Of a stretch of 64,000 bases of DNA, positions 36,558 to 46,198 are shown in pieces. The notes under the pieces were generated by a model. It worked only from the letters and a program-made list of their open reading frames with translations, searched no databases and was not told the DNA's origin. The position numbers and the translations under genes were made by a program. The stretch spans positions 51,697-115,696 of the forward strand of contig JAAXKQ010000019.1 in NCBI GenBank assembly GCA_025612245.1. The letters are read 5' to 3'. The DNA is from Ignavibacteria bacterium. Its GTDB lineage: Bacteria; Bacteroidota; Ignavibacteria; Ignavibacteriales; SURF-24. Each line of letters begins with the position of its first letter. The stretch's first letter is position 1.

Positions 36558-36662
36558 CTTCCTCAGTAGGCAGCTTTTGCTTTATAATTTTTATTGTTTG
36601 GACTTTCTCACAATTCCTTTTTACTTTTTACATATGGCAGCTATTACCGGAATTGTTAAAAT

Positions 36663-37523
36663 ATGAAAATTGTACATATTTCAGATCTGCATTACGGAAT
36701 CTCAGAACATCACAATAAATCGGTTGAGAGGAAAATACGTGATATTGCCTCGCATCATCCTTCGCATCTCGTCATTACGGGGGATTTAACCAATACCGGC
36801 AGGGAAAAAGAGTACAAAGGAATCTCTGAGATACTGAAACGCTACGGCTTTTTTGAAGCTTCCAGGCTTACCGTAGTGCCGGGTAATCACGACCTTTACA
36901 TGCAGTTTTTCGCGCATTTCAAGACTCCTGAAAGCCTGTACCGCAAATTTGCCGGCGTAAGGAAATACCTGGGGCTAATGGTAAACTACCGCCTCAAGAA
37001 GTACAGGAAAGACCTGAACCACTTTAAGAGTTATTTCCAGGCCTCATTCGAAGGCGTTATTACCTCAAGAGGCAATCTCTGCGGGTACCCGTTCTTAAAA
37101 ATTCTGGATGAAAAAACTGCCATAATAGGCATCGATTCTAACCAGCTTCCGGGAATAGCACGCAACCCGGCTTGTTCTAATGGCGTGTGCGACATGCAGG
37201 ACTACAGGGCGCTAGACCTTCTGCTGACGGAGCATCCGATGAAGGGCAAATGCATCATAGCTGCAATGCACAACTATCTTTACAGCTATGAGCAGGTGGT
37301 AAAAATGTCCAGCAAAATTTTCGCGCGTTTTATGGCTACACGCAAATACGAGCGGTACATTGAGCTTTTTGAAAAGCACCACGTCAATATTGTCCTTCAC
37401 GGGCACTACCATTTTAACGACGAATATTACGTGGGCCATAAAAAAAAGATCAGGGTACTAAATGGCGGAGGCAGCCGCTGGGGCAAGTGGCATGAGATCG
37501 ATACGTGTGATCCCGTGGCCTGA
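36663..37523 (+). CDS. Calcineurin-like metallophosphoesterase
   Basis: 286 residues, cytoplasmic. All metal-site motifs of the calcineurin-like fold are present: ISDLHYG (9-11 region), ITGDLTN, VPGNHDLY, AMHNY and LHGHYHFN. The family cleaves phosphomono- or phosphodiesters such as cyclic nucleotides, RNA or nucleotide lipids; the substrate cannot be told. It lies 80 bp before a PAS histidine kinase on the same strand, which hints at joint control but does not prove it. Confidence 0.9.
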   Translation: MKIVHISDLHYGISEHHNKSVERKIRDIASHHPSHLVITGDLTNTGREKEYKGISEILKRYGFFEASRLTVVPGNHDLYMQFFAHFKTPESLYRKFAGVRKYLGLMVNYRLKKYRKDLNHFKSYFQASFEGVITSRGNLCGYPFLKILDEKTAIIGIDSNQLPGIARNPACSNGVCDMQDYRALDLLLTEHPMKGKCIIAAMHNYLYSYEQVVKMSSKIFARFMATRKYERYIELFEKHHVNIVLHGHYHFNDEYYVGHKKKIRVLNGGGSRWGKWHEIDTCDPVA

Positions 37524-37603
37524 AAATCCAAGGCTGATTTTTATGCTTGCCTTTTTGATGAGTGAACTTTATCTTTTTTTTAGACAAAACGGAAACGGCA
37601 AAA

Positions 37604-39046
37604 ATGAACCCTGGCAAAAAGTCTTCGCTTCTTATCAGTATCCTCATCTTCATTGCTGTATTTCTAACGGACATTCACACTCCGCTTGGGTGGACCGTCT
37701 GGGTTTTTTATGTAGTTCCGCTTTTTATAGTCGCACAGCCTTCAATGCCGGGCCTGTACATTTATGCCGCAACCGTCGTGAACATGATACTTACATATGT
37801 GGCAATATTCCTGGCTCCTCCGGGCATAACGGTTGCAAATGCGCTTTTTAACAGGACTTCCTACATAATAATAACATGGATTGTTGCCTACTTCCAGCTT
37901 CAGAGAAGAAACGCATATATTGAAATTTCGCAGAGCCGGGAGCGCTTCCGCCAGATGGCAGACTCGCTTCCGCAGATGGTCTGGTCGACGGATCCCGATG
38001 GCAATACGGACTATATTAACCAGCGCTTTAAGGAATATACAGGACTGCCCGAAGAGGAATGTTTTGGCCGGAAATGGGCTTCAATTGTGCATCCTGCGGA
38101 CAGGCAGACTGCAGCTGAAGCCTGGGGAAGGTGCCTGCAACAGGGGTCAGTTTTTGAATCTACATACCGTCTGAGAAGATGGGACGGGGAATACCGCTGG
38201 CACCTTAATATCGGCCTGGCTTACAAGGATTATAAGGGAAGGGTCACCAGATGGTTCGGAAGCTCGACAGACATACATGAGCGTAAAATGGCCGAAGAGC
38301 GGATTAAATCTAATGAGGAAAAGCTGGTCAGGATTCTTGGCGACCTGAAGCGCTCGAACAGGGATTTGGAGCAATTTGCATATATAGCCTCGCACGACCT
38401 GCAGGAACCGGTCAGGATGGTCTACAGCTTCACGCAGCTCCTCGTGCGCGACTATAAGGAAGTACTGGATGAGAAGGCGGGTAAGTACATAGAATTCATA
38501 CTGGAAGGCGCCGTGCGCATGCGCATGCTTATTAACGACCTGCTCGAATATGCAAGGCTTACAGAAGCCGGCAGGCCTTTTACTGCAATTGACTGCGAAG
38601 AGGCGCTTGAGAATGCAATAAAAAACCTCCGTTTGAGCGTCGAGGAATCCTCTGCCGTAATAACGCACGACACCCTGCCCGTCATTACGGGCGATGAGGT
38701 GCAGATCATGCAGCTTTTCCAGAACCTGATCAGCAACGCCATAAAATTCCGCAGCGAAACTACACCGGAAATACATATATGTGCCGAAAACAGGAAAGAC
38801 GACTGGCTGTTTTCTGTAAAAGGCAACGGCATCGGGATGGACCCTGCCTACAGCCGGAAGATTTTTATAATATTCCAGCGCCTGCACGAAAGGGAAAAAT
38901 TTTCCGGCAACGGAATCGGCCTTTCGATTTGTAAAAGGATCGTGGAACGCCACAATGGGAGGATCTGGGTGGAATCGAAACCCTACGAGGGCTCCACGTT
39001 TTATTTTACCATTCCCAAAAAGACCAGTGAACCGGAACCATACTGA
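37604..39046 (+). CDS. Membrane PAS histidine kinase with an altered G1 box
   Basis: 480 residues from the ATG at 37604 (a GTG at 37562 is open but adds a non-conserved leader). About three N-terminal membrane segments (7-100), a PAS domain (about 110-235), HisKA with His264 (ASHDLQEP) and HATPase (QNLISNAIKF, GNGIGLSICKR). The G1 box reads VKGNGIGM: the invariant aspartate that contacts the adenine is glycine (Gly407, codon GGC at 38822-38824). The three close relatives in this window keep the aspartate. The kinase may be a pseudokinase, or this may be a base error. Followed by a related PAS kinase 118 bp downstream. Confidence 0.87.
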   Translation: MNPGKKSSLLISILIFIAVFLTDIHTPLGWTVWVFYVVPLFIVAQPSMPGLYIYAATVVNMILTYVAIFLAPPGITVANALFNRTSYIIITWIVAYFQLQRRNAYIEISQSRERFRQMADSLPQMVWSTDPDGNTDYINQRFKEYTGLPEEECFGRKWASIVHPADRQTAAEAWGRCLQQGSVFESTYRLRRWDGEYRWHLNIGLAYKDYKGRVTRWFGSSTDIHERKMAEERIKSNEEKLVRILGDLKRSNRDLEQFAYIASHDLQEPVRMVYSFTQLLVRDYKEVLDEKAGKYIEFILEGAVRMRMLINDLLEYARLTEAGRPFTAIDCEEALENAIKNLRLSVEESSAVITHDTLPVITGDEVQIMQLFQNLISNAIKFRSETTPEIHICAENRKDDWLFSVKGNGIGMDPAYSRKIFIIFQRLHEREKFSGNGIGLSICKRIVERHNGRIWVESKPYEGSTFYFTIPKKTSEPEPY

Positions 39047-39164
39047 AAAACCTCATTTATAAGTATAAGGCAACTCTCGTGCTAAACGTGCAAATTATTT
39101 GACTGTTGCATTTCTCTGCTTAATTTGCAAAATTATAACTGAAAATTAACATTAAGCTTTGTGT

Positions 39165-40340
39165 ATGAAACAGGAGAATAAAACATTTCCGATTGATAAA
39201 AGAAATTCTAATGCCGGAGAAAAAGAAAACCGCCTCAGGAAAACCAAGGAGGAGCTTGAGGAAAGCCGGGCTAAACTTCTGGACGCCCAGAAACTGGCTC
39301 ACGTGGGAAGTTTTTCATACGATATCAGAAAGAGGACTACCGAGTGGACGGACGAGGTTTACCGCATCTTCGGGCGTGATCCTGCCCTTGGGGATCCGAC
39401 TACAGAAGAAATCATGAATTATGTCCACCCGCAGGACCGCCAGTATGTTACCGAATGCCTCAGGGAGGCCGTCCGAGATAAAAAAGAATTTGAAATGCAG
39501 TACCGGATTATACTTGGTGACGGGAGCATAAAATACCTGCGCTATATAGGAAGGCCGTCATTTGACTCAAAGGGTAACCTGGTAAGGCGTTTTGGTGCCG
39601 TGATGGACGTTACGGAGACAAAAACAGCACAGATTAAACTGGAAGCCACCTTAAAGGAGCTTGAGCGCTCAAACAGGGAGCTTGAACAGTTTGCCTATGC
39701 AGCCTCGCACGACCTCCAAGAGCCGATGCGCATGATGAAGGGCTTTTCTGACCTCCTTCAAAGGAGATTTAAAAGCCAGGTTTCGGACCCAAAGATACTG
39801 GAATTCTTGGGCTTTATTTCAGAAGGGGCTGACCGCATGCAAGCCCTTATAAGCGACCTTCTGACTTACTCAAGGGTTACTACACGGGGTACGGAATTCA
39901 AAACCGTGGATCTTGAAAAAGTACTCGAAAAGGTAATAAGAAACATTCAGTTCAGCATGGAGGAAAACCATGCCGAAATTTTAAATGGCAGACTCCCGGT
40001 TGTAAAGGCCGACGAGACTCAGATGGGGCAGCTTTTCCAGAACCTCCTCAGTAACGCCATTAAATTCAGGGGCGAAAAAGACCCCCAGATAAAAATCGGG
40101 TACACCGAGCGCGAAAGCGAATGGGAAGTTTCAGTGAAGGATAATGGAATCGGCATCGATCCGCAGTTCCGTGAAAGAATATTTGTCATCTTTCAGCGCC
40201 TGCATGAAAGGGAGACCTACCCCGGCACAGGAATCGGGCTTGCGCTGTGCAAGAAAATTATAGAACGCCACGGCGGAAGGATATGGGTGGAGTCCGAACC
40301 GGGTAAAGGGGCCAATTTCTACTTTACAATACCGAAATAG
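39165..40340 (+). CDS. Cytoplasmic PAS histidine kinase
   Basis: 392 residues from the ATG at 39165 (a TTG two codons earlier is open). No membrane segment. A short coiled N terminus leads to one PAS domain (about 45-155; FGRDPALGDPTTEE, GAVMDVTETK), HisKA with His182 (ASHDLQEP) and a complete HATPase (VKDNGIGIDP, GTGIGLALCKK). Same kinase core as 6125, 27510 and 37604, probably a recent duplicate. No response regulator is adjacent. A 13-bp hairpin lies downstream, before a convergent gene. Confidence 0.9.
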   Translation: MKQENKTFPIDKRNSNAGEKENRLRKTKEELEESRAKLLDAQKLAHVGSFSYDIRKRTTEWTDEVYRIFGRDPALGDPTTEEIMNYVHPQDRQYVTECLREAVRDKKEFEMQYRIILGDGSIKYLRYIGRPSFDSKGNLVRRFGAVMDVTETKTAQIKLEATLKELERSNRELEQFAYAASHDLQEPMRMMKGFSDLLQRRFKSQVSDPKILEFLGFISEGADRMQALISDLLTYSRVTTRGTEFKTVDLEKVLEKVIRNIQFSMEENHAEILNGRLPVVKADETQMGQLFQNLLSNAIKFRGEKDPQIKIGYTERESEWEVSVKDNGIGIDPQFRERIFVIFQRLHERETYPGTGIGLALCKKIIERHGGRIWVESEPGKGANFYFTIPK

Positions 40341-40430
40341 TGAGCCCACGTAAATCCCGTTTATATTTCCCTAAAACTATGTCAATTCCCTGTATTTTGG
40401 AAAAAGGTTTGATTGCTTAATGCCTCAGAC

Positions 40431-40466
40431 ATAGAGGCGGACCAAAGGTCTTAGGTCCGCCTCTAT
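40431..40466. terminator. 13-bp perfect hairpin between convergent genes
   Basis: Arms 40431-40443 and 40454-40466 are exactly complementary, loop 10 nt. It lies between the stops of converging genes (40340 and 40505) and has no T-run, so it may protect or terminate both transcripts. Confidence 0.6.
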
Positions 40467-40504
40467 GGAGGATCGTATGTGTTTATCGGACTGTGTACTG
40501 AAAA

Positions 40505-41200
40505 TTATTCTTCCTCTTCTTCTTCCTCAAGTTCCATCATTGCCTTAACCTGATCCTGATTCTCAAGGTCGCGTGCATAGATGTACTCGTCGTAAAACTC
40601 TTCATATTCGTCGGTAAGCTGCTCGACAAATTTATCCATCTGTGTCATTATGGCGTCTGCATTGTTAAACAGGTCATTCATGAACATTACGGTGCTGCTT
40701 GAGATGAGGCTGGATACCTTGTTGGCAAGCGTATTTTTGAAGGCTTCGGTTTCATCCGAAAGCTGAGCGAGGGTTCTGTTGTTCAAGCCAGGTATTCTGG
40801 CCATTGCCATAAATTTCCCGGCCAGCAGGTGTGTTCCTTCGGCTTTCTTTATCAGTTCACTGTCCAGCATGCGTATCAGGTGGCTTTGTGTAAAACGTGT
40901 TTTCTCCCTGAGTTCGATGTTGTTGGTTTGCCTGGCGTAGTTGAACAGGGCGGAAATGACCGGAACGAGCGCCGTAATCAGATTGTCTTTTGCCCTGGCA
41001 TTCAGAATCGTCTTGTCGAGTATTTCCGAAGAGAGAGCCTTTTCAGTACGCCTGATCTCGTCCATAGCCTTGCGCAGTTTTGTAATTGTTGAATTAAAGG
41101 ATCTGACGGTGGAAGTGATATCCTTGTTTTCTGCCAGGAGAGTTAAGACAGATTCGTACATGCCCAGTTTTTTCTTTTCTACATCGTTCATTTTTGACAT
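40505..41200 (-). CDS. Hypothetical helical protein, 231 residues (paralogue of the gene at 30675)
   Basis: Not assigned to a family. Entirely helical, with coiled segments (FNSTITKLRKAMDEIRR) and an extreme glutamate run at the C terminus (LEEEEEEE). Resembles the protein at 30675-31373 in length, helix layout and the near-C-terminal FYDEYIYARDL motif. No signal peptide or membrane helix. GAGGG precedes the ATG by about 9 bases. Unlike its paralogue it has no small membrane-protein partner. Function unknown. Confidence 0.75.
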   Translation of the reverse strand: MSKMNDVEKKKLGMYESVLTLLAENKDITSTVRSFNSTITKLRKAMDEIRRTEKALSSEILDKTILNARAKDNLITALVPVISALFNYARQTNNIELREKTRFTQSHLIRMLDSELIKKAEGTHLLAGKFMAMARIPGLNNRTLAQLSDETEAFKNTLANKVSSLISSSTVMFMNDLFNNADAIMTQMDKFVEQLTDEYEEFYDEYIYARDLENQDQVKAMMELEEEEEEE

Positions 41201-41475
41201 CCCTCGCTTAAATTAAAATTTTATGTTGTTTAACATATTAAGTTCTTTCTTCAATGACTTCTCTTAATCGCAATTATAACATAAGATATAGACTGTAGGA
41301 AAAATATAGGATGGAATCTGAATTTTATGAAGGATATACTCTATTTGTTTTGTAGTAATTTAGACTACTTTATGGAAATCAAGATGAAAGCCATAAATGA
41401 ATCTGTAGAGAATGGCAGCGAGGTTTTTGCCTGTGCAGCAAGAAGGGAAACTTAATTGTGGCAATCAAGCGTGAG

Positions 41476-42459
41476 TTAAAGCAAGAAATCCATCTTTATC
41501 ATCGGTGTTACAAACCAGGAGGAGGTTGTTCCAGGGAGCCTGCTTACGGAATGAAGAATGCCCGCTCCCAGGACCAGTCTCTGGAATCCCGAGATGTTAA
41601 AATAAAGTCCCGGTGTAAAGCTGATATAGCTGTTAGCCACCTCACCGTGGGCGTCGGTATAAATGTGGTCCTCAGACAACGTGTTACCCGGCTGGGTATA
41701 ATGCATATAAGGAGTTGAGGGTTCAAAATCCAGGAACTGCTGGTTGAAATAAGCAAGGCTGAAGAAAAAGTCGGCCGGGGATTTATCGTACTCGAAGTTG
41801 AGTGTAAGGTTCAGGTAAAAATTCAGGCTGGTGTTTTTGTCCACGTCGTGCAGTAGGTACATAGTTTGCTTTTCTTCAGAATTCCAGTAAGTGGTGCGTC
41901 TTAAAAGCAGTGAGTAGACGTCGTAGTTGTACTGCTGCAGCGATGTGCCGAAGTCGAAGCGCACTCCAACTCCCTTATGCATGCTGAAGGTGCTGAGGCC
42001 GAGGCTTCCACCGTAAAGGTTAGTGTTTCCAGCGCTGGAATAAGTAAAGCCCAGTAGTAAGGAAATGCTTCTGCTGACGGGGAAATCGGCATCCACGCCG
42101 GCGTAAAGGTCGGGCATATTCCACCTGAAGTTGCGGGCTCCTTTGCTGTTGTCACTTCCGGTCCACGACCAGTCGTCGAAGGGCAGGCGTCCCTCCTGCG
42201 AAAACTCGCTCGGTGGAATGTCCAGAGAATTAGTTATCTGAGCGTGAATCCTGTCTGTGGTATTTGAATAAAACCTGGCTGAAAGTGTAATGGTTGAATC
42301 GGGCTTTTTACCGGTAATAATAATTGGCGGCTGATAGACGGGTCCGCTAACCTCTGCTTTCTGAAGATATACCTTGTCCTCAATTGTAGCACATCCCGCA
42401 CAGAAGAACAGGGCAATAAGAAGAGCATTTGAGCTTAAAAAGAGTTTCGTAATCTTCTT
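41476..42459 (-). CDS. Predicted outer-membrane lipoprotein, about 327 residues
   Basis: Not recognised as a family. With a GTG start at 42459 the N terminus is a lipoprotein signal (MKKITKLF, then LIALFFCAGC with the lipidated cysteine); a longer frame opens at a TTG at 42501 but adds an unlikely leader. The mature part alternates hydrophobic and polar residues in beta-hairpin fashion with many aromatic residues (GVDADFPVSRSISLLLGFTYS, FTPGLYFNISGF) and ends in FVTPMIKMDFLL, all typical of a small outer-membrane beta-barrel. It is transcribed toward the helical protein at 40505, 275 bp away. Confidence 0.65.
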   Translation of the reverse strand, partial: KKITKLFLSSNALLIALFFCAGCATIEDKVYLQKAEVSGPVYQPPIIITGKKPDSTITLSARFYSNTTDRIHAQITNSLDIPPSEFSQEGRLPFDDWSWTGSDNSKGARNFRWNMPDLYAGVDADFPVSRSISLLLGFTYSSAGNTNLYGGSLGLSTFSMHKGVGVRFDFGTSLQQYNYDVYSLLLRRTTYWNSEEKQTMYLLHDVDKNTSLNFYLNLTLNFEYDKSPADFFFSLAYFNQQFLDFEPSTPYMHYTQPGNTLSEDHIYTDAHGEVANSYISFTPGLYFNISGFQRLVLGAGILHSVSRLPGTTSSWFVTPMIKMDFLL

Positions 42460-42629
42460 CACTAAGGTTTCCGGAATAATTATGAAATCCGTTACTAGCA
42501 AGCCGCCACAAAAATGTCACAAATATTTTAATATTTCAAATTATTTTTGAATAAACCTTTATTTCTTTACTGTTTCCTTTTTCAGTTCTGCTTGCTATTT
42601 TACCGGGATATGTTAAATGGAGTTTTAGT

Positions 42630-43004
42630 TTGAAATATGCTATTATTGTCTTCCTGGGAGGCGGCATAGGCGCTCTGACGCGCTACTGGCTCTCGGGATT
42701 TATATACCGCCTTACGGGGGCTAATTTTCCTTATGGCACCTTTGTAGTAAACGTTATTGGATGCCTTCTGATAGGATTTTTCATGACATTCTTTGAGGAA
42801 AGGTTTATATTAAATCCAGGGCTGAGGCTTTTGCTTACGATAGGTTTTCTTGGCGGGCTTACGACATACTCGACCTTCAGCTATGAGACAATTGCGCTCC
42901 TAAAAGAGGGTAATATTCTTTATGGCCTGGGTAACATTATTGCAACTACTTTCGTATGCCTTAGCTCCACGTGGCTTGGGGCAGTAATAGGCAAGGTTTT
43001 ATAA
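42630..43004 (+). CDS. crcB: Fluoride exporter CrcB/Fluc
   Basis: 124 residues with four membrane helices. Conserved GGGIGALTRYW at the N terminus, NVIGCLLIGF and GFLGGLTTYSTFSYE, whose polar track lines the fluoride pore. CrcB/Fluc dimers let fluoride leak out of the cell and protect enolase and pyrophosphatase. The start is TTG at 42630 with GGAG 7 bases upstream. A DUF190 gene follows 67 bp later, a common pairing. No fluoride riboswitch was recognised in the 120 bp leader. Confidence 0.93.
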   Translation: MKYAIIVFLGGGIGALTRYWLSGFIYRLTGANFPYGTFVVNVIGCLLIGFFMTFFEERFILNPGLRLLLTIGFLGGLTTYSTFSYETIALLKEGNILYGLGNIIATTFVCLSSTWLGAVIGKVL

Positions 43005-43071
43005 CCGATACCAGTCTTGTTCTTACTTTTATAATAATAATTTTTCCTTTTTAACTGAAAAGAGGATCTTT

Positions 43072-43428
43072 ATGAAACTTTCCGGCGAAGCAAAACTGCT
43101 GAGGATTTTTTGCGGGGAATCCGACAAGGCAGGCAGCGTAATGCTTTACGAGGCTTTGATGATGAAAGCCCGTGAAACGGGAATTTCAGGCTGCACAGTC
43201 CTGCGCGGCATTGCGGGCTTTGGTGCGGCAAGCCGTATTCATACGGCAAAGATACTGAGGCTTTCGGAGGATTTGCCGCTGGTACTTGAATTTGTGGACA
43301 CACAGGAGAAGATCGACGCCTTTATCCAGATTTCGTGTAAAATTGTTGAAGATGCGGGCTGTGGCGCCCTGATGACCGAGGAAAAAGTAAACATTATAAA
43401 GTATACGCACGGAAAAGAGAAGGCCTGA
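43072..43428 (+). CDS. DUF190 (PII-like) protein
   Basis: 118 residues. The block GEAKLLRIFCGESDK, then MKARETGISGCTVLRGIAGFG and LPLVLEFVDTQEKI, is the DUF190 signature, a ferredoxin-like PII-related fold. Its genes sit beside crcB in many bacteria, as here (67 bp gap), so a regulatory or auxiliary role in fluoride tolerance is likely but unproven. GAGG precedes the ATG. It converges on the histidine kinase gene with a 13-bp gap. Confidence 0.92.
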   Translation: MKLSGEAKLLRIFCGESDKAGSVMLYEALMMKARETGISGCTVLRGIAGFGAASRIHTAKILRLSEDLPLVLEFVDTQEKIDAFIQISCKIVEDAGCGALMTEEKVNIIKYTHGKEKA

Positions 43429-43441
43429 AACCTTTCGTGGT

Positions 43442-44803
43442 TTAGTTGTTAAATACCAGCGTAAAGATGGTATACTCCTCCGGCCTTGAGAAAACACGGA
43501 TTGCACCGTGGTGCTGACGCATGATTTGGCGTGCCAGGCTGAGCCCTATTCCTGAGCCGTTTTCCTTGGTGGTAAAAAAAGGTATGAAAATCTTATCCTG
43601 CACCTCTTCAAGAATTCCGTTCCCGTTGTCCTTTACCTGAATGAAAATCTGCCCGCTTTCACCCATAAGGGCATTTAGCTCAATTACGGGCTCTTCTTTT
43701 TCTTTTACGGCTTCAACCGAGTTAATGATTAAGTTCAGCAGCACCTGCTCAATGAGCTTTTCATCAATGGTAAGTTCCAGGCTTTCAGGCTCAACGGAAC
43801 AGCTAAAGCTTATGTTATTCTCCCGTAGCCTTCCTTCCAGAAGTTTCTGCACCCGGAAGAAGAGTTTCCCGATATTTACAATTGAATAATCGGGCACCGG
43901 TATTCTGGTCAGCGTCCTGTAGTTATTTACAAACTTAATCAAGCCTTCGCTTCTTTTATGGATTGTATGCACGCCTGTTTTTATATCTTCCAGGCAATCC
44001 TGAGGCTGCGCGCAATTCTTAAGCAGGCCTTCTATTGTCTGAGAAAGTGAGGAGATGGGCGTAATGGAATTCATTATTTCGTGTGTAAGCACGCTTATGA
44101 GCTTCTGCCAGGCCTCCATTTCCTTTTCGTCGAGCTCTCTTTGTATATTCTGGACAGAAACGAGCTTGTACATCTTATCCTGTCTTTTGAATTCGGTTGC
44201 GTGCAGAAGAAGCTGCGTCAATTCATTGTTATCCGCAAATTTCACCATAACCTTTTCTCCTGAACGAATGGTCCTTAGCTTCTCGAGCACGGAACTGTTC
44301 TCATCCTGAAGCGAGTTTATGTTCAAAAGGGTGTTGACCCTGAGGAGCCTTTTGGCAGAATTGTTTATCAGTTCAACCTTCCCGTCCTGCTGAAAGGATA
44401 TCAGCCCAAGGCCTATGTGCTGAATTACGGTCTGCAGAAATCTTGCATGTTCTTCTTTTTCGTTCCTGATTCTCCGGAACTCGGAGAGGACCTCATTGAG
44501 TGCTCCTTCAAGCTCCCTGAAGCTTCCACCCATGCCGCTATTTGGAATTGAGCTCGTGAAGTCTGAATATTTAATTGACACAAGAAAGCGCGTGAGCTTG
44601 CTGTTTGTCTGGTCTACGTATCTAAAAAGGGAATGGACCTCTTTAAGAAGTGCCACAAGAAGGATAATTGAGGCTACAGGCCAACTGCTCACATAGGAAG
44701 CTGAAATGGCAATGGCGGTTAAAGTAATAAGAATTACCCTTAAAGAGAGGCTAATCCTGAAATTCCGAAGAATCTTTGAATAATTGTTTTTTCCTCTTAG
44801 CAT
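43442..44803 (-). CDS. NtrY-like membrane sensor histidine kinase
   Basis: 453 residues. Two N-terminal membrane helices (about 15-55) close together, a HAMP-like linker, a PAS-like domain (about 110-215; FQQDGKVELINNSAKRLL), HisKA with His241 (LTHEIMNSITP) and HATPase (VKDNGNGI, GSGIGLSLARQ). The layout and LTHEIMN motif match the NtrY/AtoS group that controls sigma-54 activators. It starts 1 bp after the stop of the regulator gene, so the two are one operon. Little of the protein is periplasmic, so the signal is probably cytoplasmic or membrane-borne. Confidence 0.9.
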   Translation of the reverse strand: MLRGKNNYSKILRNFRISLSLRVILITLTAIAISASYVSSWPVASIILLVALLKEVHSLFRYVDQTNSKLTRFLVSIKYSDFTSSIPNSGMGGSFRELEGALNEVLSEFRRIRNEKEEHARFLQTVIQHIGLGLISFQQDGKVELINNSAKRLLRVNTLLNINSLQDENSSVLEKLRTIRSGEKVMVKFADNNELTQLLLHATEFKRQDKMYKLVSVQNIQRELDEKEMEAWQKLISVLTHEIMNSITPISSLSQTIEGLLKNCAQPQDCLEDIKTGVHTIHKRSEGLIKFVNNYRTLTRIPVPDYSIVNIGKLFFRVQKLLEGRLRENNISFSCSVEPESLELTIDEKLIEQVLLNLIINSVEAVKEKEEPVIELNALMGESGQIFIQVKDNGNGILEEVQDKIFIPFFTTKENGSGIGLSLARQIMRQHHGAIRVFSRPEEYTIFTLVFNN

Positions 44804-44804
44804 C

Positions 44805-46178
44805 TTAGAGTCCGTATTTGTCTATTCGCCTGTAAAGTGAGGTCCTGGTAAGTCCCAGTTCCTTTGCCGCGAGCGAAATGTTGCCGTTATGCTTTATGAG
44901 AATCTTTTTGATCGTAAGCTTTTCCATTTCGTCGAGCGTAACGTTTTCTGCCGCCTCGTCCTCACGTGTCTCTTTGGAATTAAAGAAGAAGTCGGATGGG
45001 ATTATGGTATCGCTTTCACACATAATAGCCGCTCTTTCAATTGCGTGCTGGAGCTCGCGGACGTTGCCGGGCCAGCTATAGTTATTGAACATCCTGAGGA
45101 CGGTCCTGTCCAAATTCAAAGAAGGCTTGTGGTATTTCCTGGAATAGATGGACAGGAAGTATTCGGCCAGAAGGGGAATGTCCTCCCTGCGCTCCCTTAA
45201 AGGGGGAACGTGAATTTCAACCGTATTTACGCGGTATAGAAGGTCCTGCCGGAATTTCTTTTCTTCAACCATTTCATAGATCGGCATATTTGTAGCGCAA
45301 ACGAGCCTTATGTCCACGTCTTTATATTTTCCGGAGCCGACCTTGGCAACCTGTCTGCTTTGAAGCACTGTCAGGAGTTTGGCCTGCAGTTCAGGCGGTA
45401 TGTTCCCGATTTCATCCAGGAACAGAGTTCCACCCGAGGCAATCTCGAAGCGGCCTGCCTTCTCCTCGAAAGCGCTTGTAAAGGCGCCTTTAACGTGGCC
45501 GAAGAGTTCGCTTTCAAAAAGAGTAGGTGATATGGAGCCCAAATCGACGCTGACGAAAGCCTCCATTTTCCTCAATGAATTGCCATGAATTGCGCGTGCT
45601 ACCAGTTCCTTGCCCGTCCCGTTTTCACCCAGTATCAACACGTCGGCATCGGTTTTTGCGACTTTTAATATTGTGGAAAAGACTTTTTCCATGGCCGGTG
45701 AGACACCTACCAGGTCGTTTAAGGCTTTATTATTGTCGGATCTGATTTGCATCTGCTGCTGCTTGAGTTTCTCCAGCTCAAGCCTGGATTCCCTGAGTTT
45801 CATCGCGGAAAAGTATGTTGCAATGAACTTTTCATTTTGCCAGGGTTTCAGTATAAAGTCGGTTGCGCCTTCCTTTATGGCCCTAACGGCTTTTTCAACG
45901 TCGCCGTAAGCCGTAATTAAGATCACTATTGCCGAGGGTTCAGCTTTCAGGATTTCCTTCAGCCAGTAAAACCCTTCCTGTCCGCCCGTAGTATCTTTGG
46001 AAAAATTCATATCAAGGAAGATTACGTCGAAAGAATCATCAGCCAGGTACTTCGGCAGCAGTGCCGGATTTTTCTCCGTATTTATGTATGAGGCATACGG
46101 CTTCAGCAGCATTCTTGCAGCCAGTAGCACATCCTCGTCGTCATCTACAATCAGTACTTTCGAATTATTCTTTTCCAT
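44805..46178 (-). CDS. NtrC-family sigma-54-dependent response regulator
   Basis: 457 residues: receiver (Asp56 in IFLDMNF), AAA+ domain with Walker A GENGTGKE and Walker [12 protein letters not shown], and a C-terminal Fis-type HTH ([19 protein letters not shown]). The sigma-54-contacting loop reads GAFTSA (residues 231-236) instead of GAFTGA. It is the first gene of a two-gene operon with its NtrY-like kinase and diverges from the MFP/ABC operon. A direct repeat 21-52 bp before its start and a sigma-54-like promoter at the other operon make that operon its likely target, plus possible autoregulation. Confidence 0.93.
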   Translation of the reverse strand: MEKNNSKVLIVDDDEDVLLAARMLLKPYASYINTEKNPALLPKYLADDSFDVIFLDMNFSKDTTGGQEGFYWLKEILKAEPSAIVILITAYGDVEKAVRAIKEGATDFILKPWQNEKFIATYFSAMKLRESRLELEKLKQQQMQIRSDNNKALNDLVGVSPAMEKVFSTILKVAKTDADVLILGENGTGKELVARAIHGNSLRKMEAFVSVDLGSISPTLFESELFGHVKGAFTSAFEEKAGRFEIASGGTLFLDEIGNIPPELQAKLLTVLQSRQVAKVGSGKYKDVDIRLVCATNMPIYEMVEEKKFRQDLLYRVNTVEIHVPPLRERREDIPLLAEYFLSIYSRKYHKPSLNLDRTVLRMFNNYSWPGNVRELQHAIERAAIMCESDTIIPSDFFFNSKETREDEAAENVTLDEMEKLTIKKILIKHNGNISLAAKELGLTRTSLYRRIDKYGL

Positions 46179-46198
46179 GGCACCTTAGTGTTCGTTTT

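Noticed and set aside
38147..38953. 268-residue minus-strand frame opposite the PAS kinase
   Set aside because: Antisense to conserved HisKA/HATPase motifs; a codon-bias shadow.
42502..42629. Fluoride riboswitch before crcB
   Set aside because: The leader is AT-rich and shows no conserved crcB-motif core or pseudoknot pairing that could be identified.
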